Origin: Urechis unicinctus
Taxonomy: Eukaryota > Annelida > Polychaeta > Xenopneusta > Urechidae
NCBI GenBank assembly: GCA_034190875.2
Contig: CM067356.1
Coordinates: 22,193,258-22,257,257 of the forward strand
DNA length: 64,000 nt
Direction: 5' to 3'
A program made the position numbers and the translations under genes. Numbering within the stretch: position 1 is the first letter of the stretch; every line of letters starts with the position of its first letter. Positions 23,830 to 37,291 of the stretch are shown here, in pieces. The notes beneath the pieces are model-generated. The model saw only the letters and a list, made by a program, of their open reading frames with translations, did no database searches and was not told where the DNA came from.

Positions 23830-26755
23830 CAAAATAGGAAAAGTACGGAGAGTTTCTCCAATATGACGAGTTACAATCGCGAGTAGGTGGGGGTAATGAA
23901 GCCTTGATACGCTGCAAGGGGGGCGGGGGTTTGAATGAGCGGCAGATGTACACCTGTCGTAGTAGAGGGGCATAAATGCTTGATGCCCTTGAAGTTGCTG
24001 AAATCTAAACCGAGGTCAACGGTTCATCAGTCTCATGCAAGAATCCAACAAGTGCATGAATCGTAGTGCTAGTAATGTATCTGGTAACATGACTCTTACA
24101 CCCGGACTTAACCATCGTTGCTTGCGTCCTCCCACACACCGTAATACTTATTTTCATGTTGCCAAAATTGGTTAAATTCAACTCGGGCGTATATGGTCGA
24201 CGGTCGACTAAAAGCGCATGCGCGGCAATTGGTTGAGGTCGGTGTTTTCGTTGGGGTCGAGTGTCACCTATCGCATACCGTGACCACTTGTCAACCAGTC
24301 GAACGCAATTCTCAAGTGCTATGCTTAGATAAGTGAGGTTGGGCAGATAAAGCGATCGAGTGGCCAGAGCAGCCAGCCTAGGACTTCTCCATTCATTAGC
24401 CCACTGTTTGGTTACACGACGCTTCATTCGGTGTCTCGAAGACTTTTCTCTACAGCAGGTAATTATGATTGCTTCTCTTTGTAAATCAATTGTTCTATAG
24501 GTATTTTTGGAGACAGCATAAGTTACAACTCTGGTTTCTCCTCCCTTTATGGGTTCGTGTAATTCCAATCATCATATTATTGGCATGTGAATCAAGAATT
24601 ATTTATAACATCGTGAAACTGGAATTCTGCTTGCAATATGCATTGCACCTATTTACTTTGGCAAGTGGATAGTGAATGCGTGTATGACGCGTGGTCGCAT
24701 GGTTTCCATTGTCTGCATTGTCTGCGAGTACGTGTGCTATAAAGAGCCGATTTAGGGCCATAGATTTCTGGTTAATGCATATCAGTGAGGCATTTATATT
24801 CATAGTTTAAACAGACAGCATCTTCGCGACATTTTGCGCCATCTAACTTTTACGACCTCATATTCATGAAACAGACGAGTATTCAACACCACACCGGAAC
24901 ATTAATATTAATAGCTAATTAACGTTACGACAATTTTTGCGTTTAGTCACAATGGTGGTTTATTAAGATCTGCTGCAGGGATCCATACATCATAAAAGCT
25001 GTTTCTAACATTGGAATGTTAAGCGTGGAATTATCGCTGTTTTGTGGATTCAGTTTCGGTCACCATTCCAAGACGGCGTCTGGGGTTTCTCTATATTAGA
25101 TACATTCTCGATTCGTATCTAGCCGAGCTGTTTATGGTCACAGAAATCAATGCATAACCACGCCTCGTGCTGTTGGATTGTGACATTATTTTCTGGCTTG
25201 ATTGCGACACTTGCAATTGTATTGTTTGCATGCAATATTGTCAAAGAAATTAAACCACTTGATTTTATTCTGTCAAGGCAAAAGTGATAAACGTAACTTC
25301 TTGTATTTGCATCATTTCACTAGTGTATGTTGGTGATATCCGAAATTCGAGACTTACTCTCTTCACACTGCCCCCATTATCGTCCTATTTATATTGCGGC
25401 CAGCCCATAATGGTCGGAATTATTATTGCTAACATGATCTGCGCAAGTTCAACTGCTTTGGTCCGAACCAATACAGCCATCGATAACCGAATAATTCGAC
25501 AAGATTAGAAACGAACTCCTCGATCGCACATGGCCTCTCTATCTCACATTCCTGGCCAATCACATCAACCTACACGAAATATACACTGGTCTCATATCGG
25601 ACCCCGTATTATCGTAGGGAGCCAGGGTAATCACTCTGACGTGAGTTTTTATCTTATGCTTGCAATCTCCATGTTGAAATGATTGAATAACCAGGACTTA
25701 TACTCGGCTGAGGTGACCCATAGGAATTCAACAAGTAACGAGCCCTCAAGCACTGAACAGATTAGTGATCGGCTTACAACAAGTAGATCGTACACTCGAA
25801 ATCCACAACTTCACCTTGACAGAATAGCCGGGGGAAGTTTAACTTGACTTTAGACCCTACCGTAACGTAAGTTGTAAATCTCGCCTTTCATCTTTGCTGG
25901 GAAAAAGGCCATCGTTGTGTTTTATCAAAGAGACTAAGATGATTCGCGTCACGATCACTTTACGACTACTCGACGTTGGTGAAATCAGCCGCAGATTTAC
26001 GGCAAATTCACTTTGGAATGACTGAAATGACAAGAGTCGTAATTTGGTGCTTTATATTTTTAATAGCCCCACATCTACACAATGGTTGATGACACGCTTG
26101 AATCAGTAGCTGTGAAATCAAATCCACCCACCTATGAAAATCCCACCATTTGGAAAATAGACAATTCAGCACACGGAAACTATAGCGATTTCGAACTCTT
26201 TATCACAAAATTGAGTTGATTGCCAGATCCGTTCAACAGGTATAAACTGATTACTTTGAAGACCCTGTGTTTAAAAGATACGATAACAATAAGAGTTGTG
26301 AAGAGAAGCGGGGGTGCACCTGTGGTACTCAGAACCACACAGAACACTGAATAGAACAGCTATAATAACACTCCTATAGTTATGATCAGAACGAGTTGGT
26401 GTGAGGGCTGAACATAATTCAACTGTATTTTATTGAAACGGTTGGCATCTTATTGTAGGGGTTAAACAACAAGTTGACACGAACACCGCAATAAAGCACA
26501 AAATTGCCCACCCCAGCCCGTTACGTGACCTCTGCATGCACTGCGTACTTTCGCCAGTAAGCGCGCCACTAATAAGAACTGCCACGTCCCATGCTGCATG
26601 CTGCCAAGAAAGAGCCTCCACAATTTAAGCGTGTGCATGATAACTGAAGTCTCAAAACAATTTTAGCTACAAACCCCTGGTAAATTTGTCTGTACCCACC
26701 TTGGACAGCTTATATCGGCAAATCATATGAGCCGGGCATCAATCATATCAAGTCC
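23830..26755. other. Non-coding, nothing firmly supported
   Basis: Mixed AT/GC sequence without satellites. One 187-codon frame on the minus strand (24005-24568) is the longest open frame, but it has no recognisable domain. I treat the whole stretch as unannotated intergenic sequence. Confidence 0.4.
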
Positions 26756-26760
26756 CACCC

Positions 26761-27055
26761 TGTCAGCTGGGTATCATATCATGTCAGCTGGGTATCCTGT
26801 CATGTCAGCTGGGTATAATATCATGTCAGCTGGGTATCATATCATGTCAGCTGGGTATCATATCATGTCAGCGGGGTATCATTTCTGCTGGGTATAATAT
26901 CATTTCTGCTGGGTATAATATCATGTCAACTGGGTATCATGTCATTTCAGCTGGGTATCATGTCATGTCAGCTGGGTATAATATCATGTCAGCTGGGTAT
27001 CATGTCATTTCAGCTGGGTATTTCATGTCATTTCAGCTGGGTATCATATCATCTT
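26761..27055. repeat. 21-bp minisatellite
   Basis: About 13-14 tandem copies of a 21-base unit whose core is GTCAGCTGGGTAT followed by a variable CATATCAT or AATATCAT part. Some copies carry TTTC in place of TGTC, and a few are truncated. Because 21 is a multiple of three, one frame stays open with a 7-residue period (SAGYHVM-like). Confidence 0.93.
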
Positions 27056-27565
27056 ATTGTGCTGGCATACCGTCGTGTTCCTGTGTGTCGTGCCATGCCC
27101 CATTGTATTCCGACACACCCACAATATATTTTATGAACTTGTGTGTTGCGCCCATATCGCAAATACCAGCCCATAACGCGCCAGTCTCACCAGCGATTCG
27201 CATCGCTTGCTGCACGTGTTGTCACCAGTTAAATATAAGGCTTGGTGACGTCTGCGATGCGTCTGGGGTGTGCGGGGGTAGATGTTGTCACTCAGAGGCA
27301 ACGAGTACAGTATCCCACGTGGTGGTAGCAGTGACGTCATTCGTCCACTTGTCTGTTATTCTTCGTGATGAAAGCAATTCAATGTGATAGTCTTAACATC
27401 GGAATCAAAGCTCAGCGTAAACGAAACCTTAGATCATCTGTTCTAGTAATTTCATTGGTACGCATACTATGGTACCACGTGTATGTATACTAGTTCCACC
27501 TCCTCCGAGCTAGGGATTTCTTTTAGCCCTGTTGGACGTCGATTTAACGACCCACTCGAGCAAGG

Positions 27566-27636
27566 CTGGTGTGCATTCAAGTCGGGTACCTTAATACTTC
27601 CTGATGCCGGTACCATATTTGATGTAGCCAATCCAA
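27566..27636. repeat. Direct repeat of ~71 bp, copy 1
   Basis: Nearly the same sequence as 28793-28862. Both contain GGTGTGCATTCAAGTCGGG, then a TTCCTGAT block with a GGTACC site and TGTAGCCAATCCA. Copies differ at about five positions. It is followed directly by the GTCT microsatellite. Confidence 0.85.
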
Positions 27637-27644
27637 CCATCTCC

Positions 27645-27689
27645 CTGTCTGTGTGTGTGTGTCTGTCTGTCTGTCTGTCTGTCTGTCTT
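27645..27689. repeat. (GT)n/(GTCT)n microsatellite
   Basis: Short GT run followed by about seven GTCT units on the + strand. Confidence 0.9.
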
Positions 27690-28620
27690 TTCTCCAGATA
27701 TCTCAAAAGGTTAAGTTAAGTAAGATAGATTTAGAGGAATATCTTGTATTTATGAATATTAGCAATTGTTTTAAAATTGTCGTTTCTTTCGCTAAATAAC
27801 AACCTGTTGTGCTTGCTTACTCGAGTGCGCGCGGTGTTTTCCCCGTACACCATTCAGCAGAGCATTCACTAGCGCAGCACGCGTACGCCGCTTTACTTCC
27901 TTTTTCTATTACAAACTGATCACAGCTATGGAATGTGTTGTGAGCCGTGATGACAAGTTTTATCTATCAATTATATATCTCGACCGTCAGATAGGTAGGC
28001 TTTCGGATCACACCCTAGCCCCAGGAAAAACCAGGGAGTTCTTGAGCCGAGTCAAACGCGTTGTTGTTGATTGCTATGCGGCTGTAGGTTTGCTTCATGC
28101 ATCGCTGCCAGATATATATCATATGAGTAATGTCGTGTTAATTGACTTGAGAGAAAAAAACGTCACACTGTCGGGACAGATCGTGTGTGTCAGTGTGTGA
28201 CGGAACAAGTCGCCGACATGAATCTCGGCGTAGCTCAAGCCTGGGTTCCATACACACCCAAACAAGCTCTTGACAAGGGTGACAAATATTGACTTGAGCG
28301 GCTTCGCGAACGGAGGACGTACATGCGTTGTCATAGCACCACGGAGAGCAGCATCCCTTCTCCGTGGATCCCGTGGCTATACTATTTCCACGTTTACCTG
28401 TCATGTGAACCCAGAAGCGTCTCTGTCTTTTGGATACATCATCTGACTTGCCTGCGCGGCTGTGGTCGACAGCTTGATAGCGAGCGGTTGGAGTTGTTCC
28501 CATAGTGCTGGGCCGTTGGGGATGTTGAGTGCCTCTGTGACGCGGTGACATCTTGTCATCTTCTGTATACAACATCGAGCGACGTCTGAACTCAAGGACG
28601 ATTTCCACAGCCCATTTCGC

Positions 28621-28790
28621 ATACCGCATCAAGCGTAGTGCCTCCAAACACGGTACCGCATCAAGCGTAGTGCCTCAAAACACGATACCGCATCAAGCGT
28701 AGTGACTCCAAACACGGTACCGCATCAAGCGCAGTGCTTCCCAACACGGTACCTCATCAAGCGTGGTACTTTAAACTCGGGTACCGCCTC
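28621..28790. repeat. 32-bp minisatellite
   Basis: About five tandem copies of a 32-base unit, each starting with ACCGCATCAAGCGTAGTG and ending in a CCAAACACGGT-like part. Copies differ by a few bases, and the last ones are more degraded. It abuts the second copy of the 71-bp direct repeat. Confidence 0.92.
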
Positions 28791-28792
28791 AA

Positions 28793-28862
28793 CTGGTGTG
28801 CATTCAAGTCGGGTACCTTACTATTTCCTGATCCCGGTACCGTATTTAATGTAGCCAATCCA
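28793..28862. repeat. Direct repeat of ~71 bp, copy 2
   Basis: Partner of 27566-27636, same orientation, about 1.2 kb downstream. See copy 1 for the shared words. The pair may mark an insertion or the ends of a dispersed element; no coding sequence typical of a transposon lies between them. Confidence 0.85.
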
Positions 28863-29562
28863 GCTCTCGGATACAACATACATACATGCAGAACAGACCT
28901 GTGATTTCTTGGATGATCTTACCTGGTGACACCTGTGATTGACAGTCTAGCCCCACCCTCATCTTGGTAATAGACGCCCTAATCGTACACAGATCGGCTC
29001 TACACTCGCGGTGTGGTGTCACATGCCTGGAGTGTTTGCTTGACCGGGAGAGTTATTTCCTCTGCAAGAAGGAAGAATATCTTTACCATGGTTTGTTAAC
29101 TTTATCGTTATGACATTAATTTATATACATACGTATATCAAACGTAGATAGCCAATCAGCGGGTGCTTAGAGACCCGTTATTATGTTGGGTTTATTAATA
29201 CTCTCCTCAGTGCTGAAGTGACATTTACTCGTCGATGTCTTTAACATTGTGAATGCATACAGGCAGGGTGACGATTAGTATTTTTCTCTCAGCAGATATG
29301 TGTAGGGCTTTTACTAGGACATGCGAGTTTGTCTTGATACGGCCGCTTTTGTCTTTCTGTGAGCTACTTAACCCATGGATTTGTTAACAATGCGCGTATT
29401 GGTGTCATTGATTGTGACCGAATATTCAACACGACTATATCTTGGGAGGCACCGGTACTCTGATATCGGTGCCCACCCTTCGAGCGCCATTCTAGCGCAC
29501 TATTGTTAGAATCGTAGACACTCATACCACGATGTGTCCGATAATACACACGCACAGAGCAG

Positions 29563-29910
29563 AGTTCCGAGCGCCGGTGGTGTTGTCAGGTGGTATACAG
29601 TCCCGAGCGCCGGTAGTGTTTTCAGGTGGTATATATTTCCGAGCGCCGGTCGTGTTGTCAAGTGGTATATAGTTCCGAGCACCGGTAGTGTTGTCAAGTG
29701 GCATATGGTTCCGAGCACCGGTAGTGTTGTCAGGTGGTATATAGTTCCGAGCGCCGGTAGTGTTGTCAGGTGGTATATAGTTCCGAGCGCCGGTAGTGTT
29801 GTCAAGTGGCATATTGTTCCGAGCGCCGGTAATGTTGTCGGGTGGTAAATAGTTCCGAGCGCCGGTAATGTTGTCAGGTGGTATATAGTTCCGAGCGCCG
29901 GTAGTTTGAA
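29563..29910. repeat. 36-bp minisatellite
   Basis: About ten tandem copies of a 36-base unit built from AGTTCCGAGCGCCGGTAGTG and a TTGTCAGGTGGTATAT-like second half. The unit length is divisible by three, so both strands show long open frames with a 12-residue period. These are not regarded as genes. Confidence 0.95.
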
Positions 29911-30173
29911 ACGACCATGACCATATGACGCCGTGAAAAGCTCGTCTTTGTTTACATCGGCGCATTCTTAAGCTAACGCCCGTGACACTGTGGCAGCAAT
30001 AGTTCCGAACCACCAATTCCTGGAAGCTGTTTTCATCTTCAGCTCTGATCTCTTAACCTGGTGGATAACCTTTGGTTACTTGTCATCCGTCAGAATCGCC
30101 CCGAGCTAAAGATAACCAAGGGAAACCCATGTTTACAAAAACATACCACATACGCGCCACTATGTTTACAGGC

Positions 30174-31792
<1,619 letters not shown>

Positions 31793-31820
31793 GGTTCGGA
31801 GGAGTTGGCACTACGCGGCG

Positions 31821-31828
31821 TGACGTCA
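31821..31828 (+). promoter_or_regulatory. TGACGTCA octamer just before the myosin start codon
   Basis: Perfect CRE-type octamer 10 bases before the chosen ATG. It lies inside the first coding exon, downstream of an acceptor at 31792. It could therefore be transcribed leader or coding sequence; a regulatory role is uncertain. Confidence 0.25.
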
Positions 31829-31837
31829 TCGCACGGG

Positions 31838-32719
31838 ATGGAGGCCGCGCTCACCGCTAGGGATCGTGTGGGTGTGCAGGACTTGGTCCTACTAGAAGAC
31901 TACAAGAGCGTGTCTTCTTTCGTCGAGAACTTGAAGAAACGCTTTGGCGAGAATCTCATTTACGTGAGTGGTTTTACAGGCGATACTTGACATCGCATGG
32001 TCGCATAACGCAGGTAGTTTGACCCACGGTATTGATCTGGGGGAGCCTTTTTTTCACAATAAATCACGAGTGGACGTATGCTGCTGTATGTTGTTGAAAC
32101 ATCTGTCTTTCCATTTTCTTTCGTGGACCGATCCCCGGCGCGATTTTGAGAGAAGCGTCATTGGTCTGAGTATATAACGGGTGTGGTAAGCCTTGGGAAA
32201 AGGACTTTTTTATGGGTACGTCTTATGGGTATCTTGTCAGTGAACACTATCAAATGTTAGGCCCTCACCAGTCATCCAGCCATGCAGTGAATGCATGCAT
32301 TTTATTCAGTTAATGAATGTTTTGAAGTAATTAGGAGACAGTGTGACAAGCTGCCGATGGTATGATACCAAATTAGATTTATAGATTATACGTCACATTA
32401 TTGTTATTCTAGAGGACCGGATATGACATATGACGCATGGTCCGAGAGCGGAGCACGGTCTACCTCATCCTGGTCACTTGACTGTTTACAGTATCTGACA
32501 CGATGTATTACCGAGTCATGCTGAGCCGTACCTTGTAATGTAATCTGCTTGTATGTGCCCGTTACAGACCTACATCGGTCCCGTGTTGATATCCGTCAAC
32601 CCGTACAAACCCATCAGCGTCTACAGCGAACGTATCATTGAGACCTACCGTAACGTCAACTTCTACGAGCTCCCCCCACATATGTAAGCCTCTACATGGT
32701 CTTCCCACGCAGCGATTAA

Positions 32720-32806
<87 letters not shown>

Positions 32807-32980
32807 TATAGATATATATATATATATATAGATAGATATATAGAGAGATATAGAGAGATATATATATATATCTATATATATATAGATATCTATATATATC
32901 TCTATATATATATATCTCTATATCTCTCTATCTATATCTATATATATCTATATATATCTCTATATATCTATATCTATATA

Positions 32981-33018
<38 letters not shown>

Positions 33019-36000
33019 TAAATTAACCATACGTGAGCTTAAAAACATTTGGCGGGAGGAAATTCCTCCAACTTGTTTAATGTCAAAACCTGGAATTTGA
33101 CAGGCGAAAAATACGTTTTTGTAAGATGACAGTCAGAAATGAAACGAGCCTTCTTATTAACAGATATTTATTAGCTGAACCATCCTATTAATTTCTTGTT
33201 AGGGTTTCATTTCCTATATGCTTATTTTACTCCCCAGGCCCTAATGAACTGCCTGATAAATATTGTTTAGACATGCTTCTGTACCGTTAATTATGCTACC
33301 ACATGTTATTCGTGTCATTAGCTACGCCATTGGAGACGCCGCCTATCGGTCGATGAGGAGTGGCCTCAAGGATCAATGCGTTCTCATTTCCGGTGAATCC
33401 GGATCTGGCAAAACTGAAGCCTCGAAAAAGATCCTGCAGTACATTGCGGCGAGCAGCTCACATTCTGATGACGTCACGAGGGTGAAGGACAGATTGTTGC
33501 AGTCCAACCCGATTCTCGAGGTAACAATCATAACGCTCTCGCGCACATGAATCAGGTTGGTAACAGTCTGATATTGTATGGTATATTATTGTTTTGTGAT
33601 ATTGCAGGCTTTTGGGAATGCTAAAACAAACCGGAATGACAACTCTAGTCGGTTTGGTAAATATATGGATGTGGAATTTGACTTTACGGTAAGTTTTGAA
33701 ATGCATATACAAGATTACCTATTCAACTTGGTTAATATTAGTTGTTACTACACATCCGACGGCCATGGTGATCGCTAGTAGTTAATACTGACATGGCCGT
33801 TGACAGGGCGCCCCCGTGGGGGGAGTTGTACACAACTACCTATTGGAGAAGTCTCGCGTGGTGCACCAAGCTCTTGGGGAGAGGAACTTCCATATCTTCT
33901 ACCAGCTTGTGAAGGGCAGTGACCCCGGTCTGAGGGAAGAGTTGGCTCTGGACGCGGATCCCCACGTCTATTTCTACCTGAAACAGGTAACACAGCGAGC
34001 AGAATCAGGGTATCTACCGTTAGTTCAATTTTCCTATTTCCTAATTGCAAATGTCAAATAGAAAAACGAACTAACGGTACATACACTGATTGAGCAGCAG
34101 GTATCAACTCTCGCTTTCCTAATATGCGAATTGCAACAAGTATATCGATCGGTGTCGGGTATACATCATTACTAGTATATTGAAAAACGTGTGGATTCCA
34201 GAGTATTGAAGCTTCAGTCGAGGTATTTATCGTAATTAGATCCTCGCATTCTTATACTTAAGACTTCCACAGCCACACAGAGGCTGCTCTTTCCATCCCT
34301 TATCACCCCGCCCTCGCAACCACCCTCCCTCCCCCCCCCACCCGCCACCTCCTTCCTCACCCATCGGACAGTTCATAGCATCGAAGGAGTGCTATGGTGA
34401 GATGGGTGTTCATCGTCAGCATTCATCTTGTAAAGACATCATGCCATTATTCCTGATTTAGCGCGTAGTGGTATGGATATTGATGGGTGGAAGACAGCAC
34501 TGATGTAGTGATGCACATATATCAAACAGAATCAAAACGATGGCTACTCATTTCCTCATTTACTATGGTGAAGGGGCTTCACCATTTACTATGGTGAAGG
34601 GGCTTCACCATAGTAAATTCCCGTGCGAATGTGCCCATGTGAGTGTATATTGTGTGAATTTATAATTGACGTCATAAATTGAAATCATTGCACGGGGCTT
34701 TGAGGTCACACGACAACTGATTCCGTTCAGCCAGTCCCGTCACCTCTGAAGAAGTGATTTATCATGTTAGGGCGCTCAACATTACCTGTGAAATGTGCAT
34801 ACGACCAAATAGATTCTGCCCACGATTTATATATCAGAAAAGGCGGCATATAAGCTATGTGCTGACATGCTCATAGTATAAACCGTTATATAGTGGTTAT
34901 ATATAGTATAGTTATCATCTGCTGTATGATTGACAGGGAGGCAGTGAGGAGGCGGACCGTAATGACGTCACTGACTTCGCAGAGATGCGCGCGGCACTCG
35001 ACGTGTGTGACTTTGCCGCGCACGAACAGAAGGTAAGCTGTCATGGCACAGAGTGTAAACAAGCCGATGATAGTTGAAGCGGGGGTTTCTATTCGATTAA
35101 AGAGAGTCATCACAACAATCTCATTTCCATATCGTAGTTTAGTCAACACATTGAATATGTTGATTGCTATACCTTCATGATCGTCATTGTCATTGTTAGC
35201 GCTGATGAACACAGCGTGATTCTGATGACGTGTTTATGTATCCCCCAGGCACTGTTCTCAATCATCGCCTTTATCCTCCATCTGGGTAACGTGACGTTCG
35301 ATGAGGATGATCGCGGACACGCGCTTGTGGAAGACGCTGACCGCATCTCTATCATGGCAAAGGTACAGGGCCATGCAGTGATCGTATACCGCGTGGGGAA
35401 CGATCGCGCGTAAAGTTGGCTTGTCACTCGCTATTGTGACTTGCTATCCACTGTGACCAGTCTCATGTTTGGATTGTTTGTTTCATTCCTTCAATGCATT
35501 TGATCTTCAGATCAGTGTTTTTCTGTCTGTAGCTTAATGACCGATACCACATGTTTGCATTCGCTTCCAGCTTATTCAATGCAGTAGCGAACAGTTAACG
35601 ACGGCACTTACCAACCGGAGCATTATAGTAGAAGGCAAGAAAGTACGTATTGTAACATGGTCTAAGTATGAGTATAAATTAGAACTATTAACCTGACCTG
35701 TTTCGATTATCTGTTTGTATGTTTGGCCATCAGGTAACATCTCCGCTCATGCTGGATCAAGGGGTGTACGCTCGCGACGCGCTCGGCAAGGGGGTGTACG
35801 AACGCCTCTTCAAATGGCTGGTGAACAAAGTCAACGTCGCGTTGGCAAAAAAAACTAGGGAGAAGACAAACGTCCTGGGACTTCTCGATATCTATGGATT
35901 TGAGATTTTTGAGATCAATAGCTTTGAGCAGTTCTGCATCAATTATTGCAATGAGAAACTGCAGCAGATATTCGTGACCTTGACCCTGAAGTCGGAGCAG

Positions 36001-37027
36001 GAGGAATATCAAAACGAGGGGATCGAGGTAATTCCGTTTGCATGTTGCAATTTAATTTGCATTTTTATTCTTCCAAGAATGACCGGTTGTTCTGATTTTG
36101 GATCACGTTAAGAACGTGTGTTTTGTTTTGTTTAATGTGAGTTCAGTGGGAAGCCATACAATACTTCAACAACAAGATTATCTGCGACTTGGTGGAGAGC
36201 AAACCAGTCGGAATCATTGCCATACTGGTCGGTTCACTTTCATCAAATCGACCATTGTCTATTGTGGTTGATTCTGGATCTCAATAATGTTCTTTAATTC
36301 AAAATAAATAATTGAGCTTATCTATTTATTTATGATCATGCATCTCCCCAAACAATGAGTGCATAAAAAGATGCAACACCCGGATGAGATTGTGATGTCA
36401 TAACGAGATCTCGCGTGACTGTGACAGGACGAGGAGTGTTTGCGGCCGGGGACAGTGACGGACAAAAACTTCCTGGAGAAGATGTCCTCTCGCCTGGGAG
36501 ATCATCCTCACTACCTCAGCTACGAGACGGCTGAGATCGCTGAGCGTAAGAACATCAAGAGAGACGTGAGTTCTTAGGTTGTTGTCAATATTGTCAACAA
36601 CGAGTTAATTGAAAGACAACACCCACAGATATAGCATGTATGGATTGTGAATGTTGGAGTGAACTAGACGGTAATTCTGTGCTGACTCAGGAGTTCCGAT
36701 TGCTGCATTACGCCGGGGAGGTCACTTACAAAGTGCAGGGATTCCTTGACAAGAACAATGACTTACTGTTCAGAGACCTGAAGGAAGTAAGTGTCTCTTT
36801 AACTACGCAACTCATTGATCGAACCTTGTTCAGTTTCTCTCCCTTTTAGCCTAATGGAGGGATTTGGAAGGGCAGCAAAATGATAAGTAACCTTATCCCA
36901 ACGACCTCAGATCATATATATATAGGTAGGGATATAGATATATATATAGAGAGGGATATAGAGAGATAGAGAGATATATAGATATATATAGATATATAGA
37001 GATATAGATATAGATATAGATCTATAT

Positions 37028-37060
<33 letters not shown>

Positions 37061-37119
37061 TATATCTATATATAGAGAGAGAGAGAGATCTAGATATAGA
37101 TCTCTATCTAGATATATAT

Positions 37120-37165
<46 letters not shown>

Positions 37166-37224
37166 CTAGATCTCTCTATAGATCTATATATATCTCTCTA
37201 TCTATATATCTCTCTATAGATCTA

Positions 37225-37291
<67 letters not shown>

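Noticed and set aside
24005-24568. 187-codon minus-strand frame
   Set aside because: Longest frame in the 23.8-26.7 kb stretch, but with no recognisable domain, no repeat of the frame elsewhere and no convincing exon structure; not supportable as a gene.
27928-28200. 90-codon plus-strand frame starting MECVVSRDD
   Set aside because: Considered as an upstream exon of the myosin gene, but it does not resemble the known MYO1C extension and has no donor that fits.
28138-28647. 169-codon minus-strand frame
   Set aside because: It overlaps other open frames on both strands, runs into the edge of a minisatellite and shows no family signature.
29506-30016. Long minus-strand frames with TTGARNYIPPDN repeats
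   Set aside because: They are the 36-bp minisatellite read antisense.
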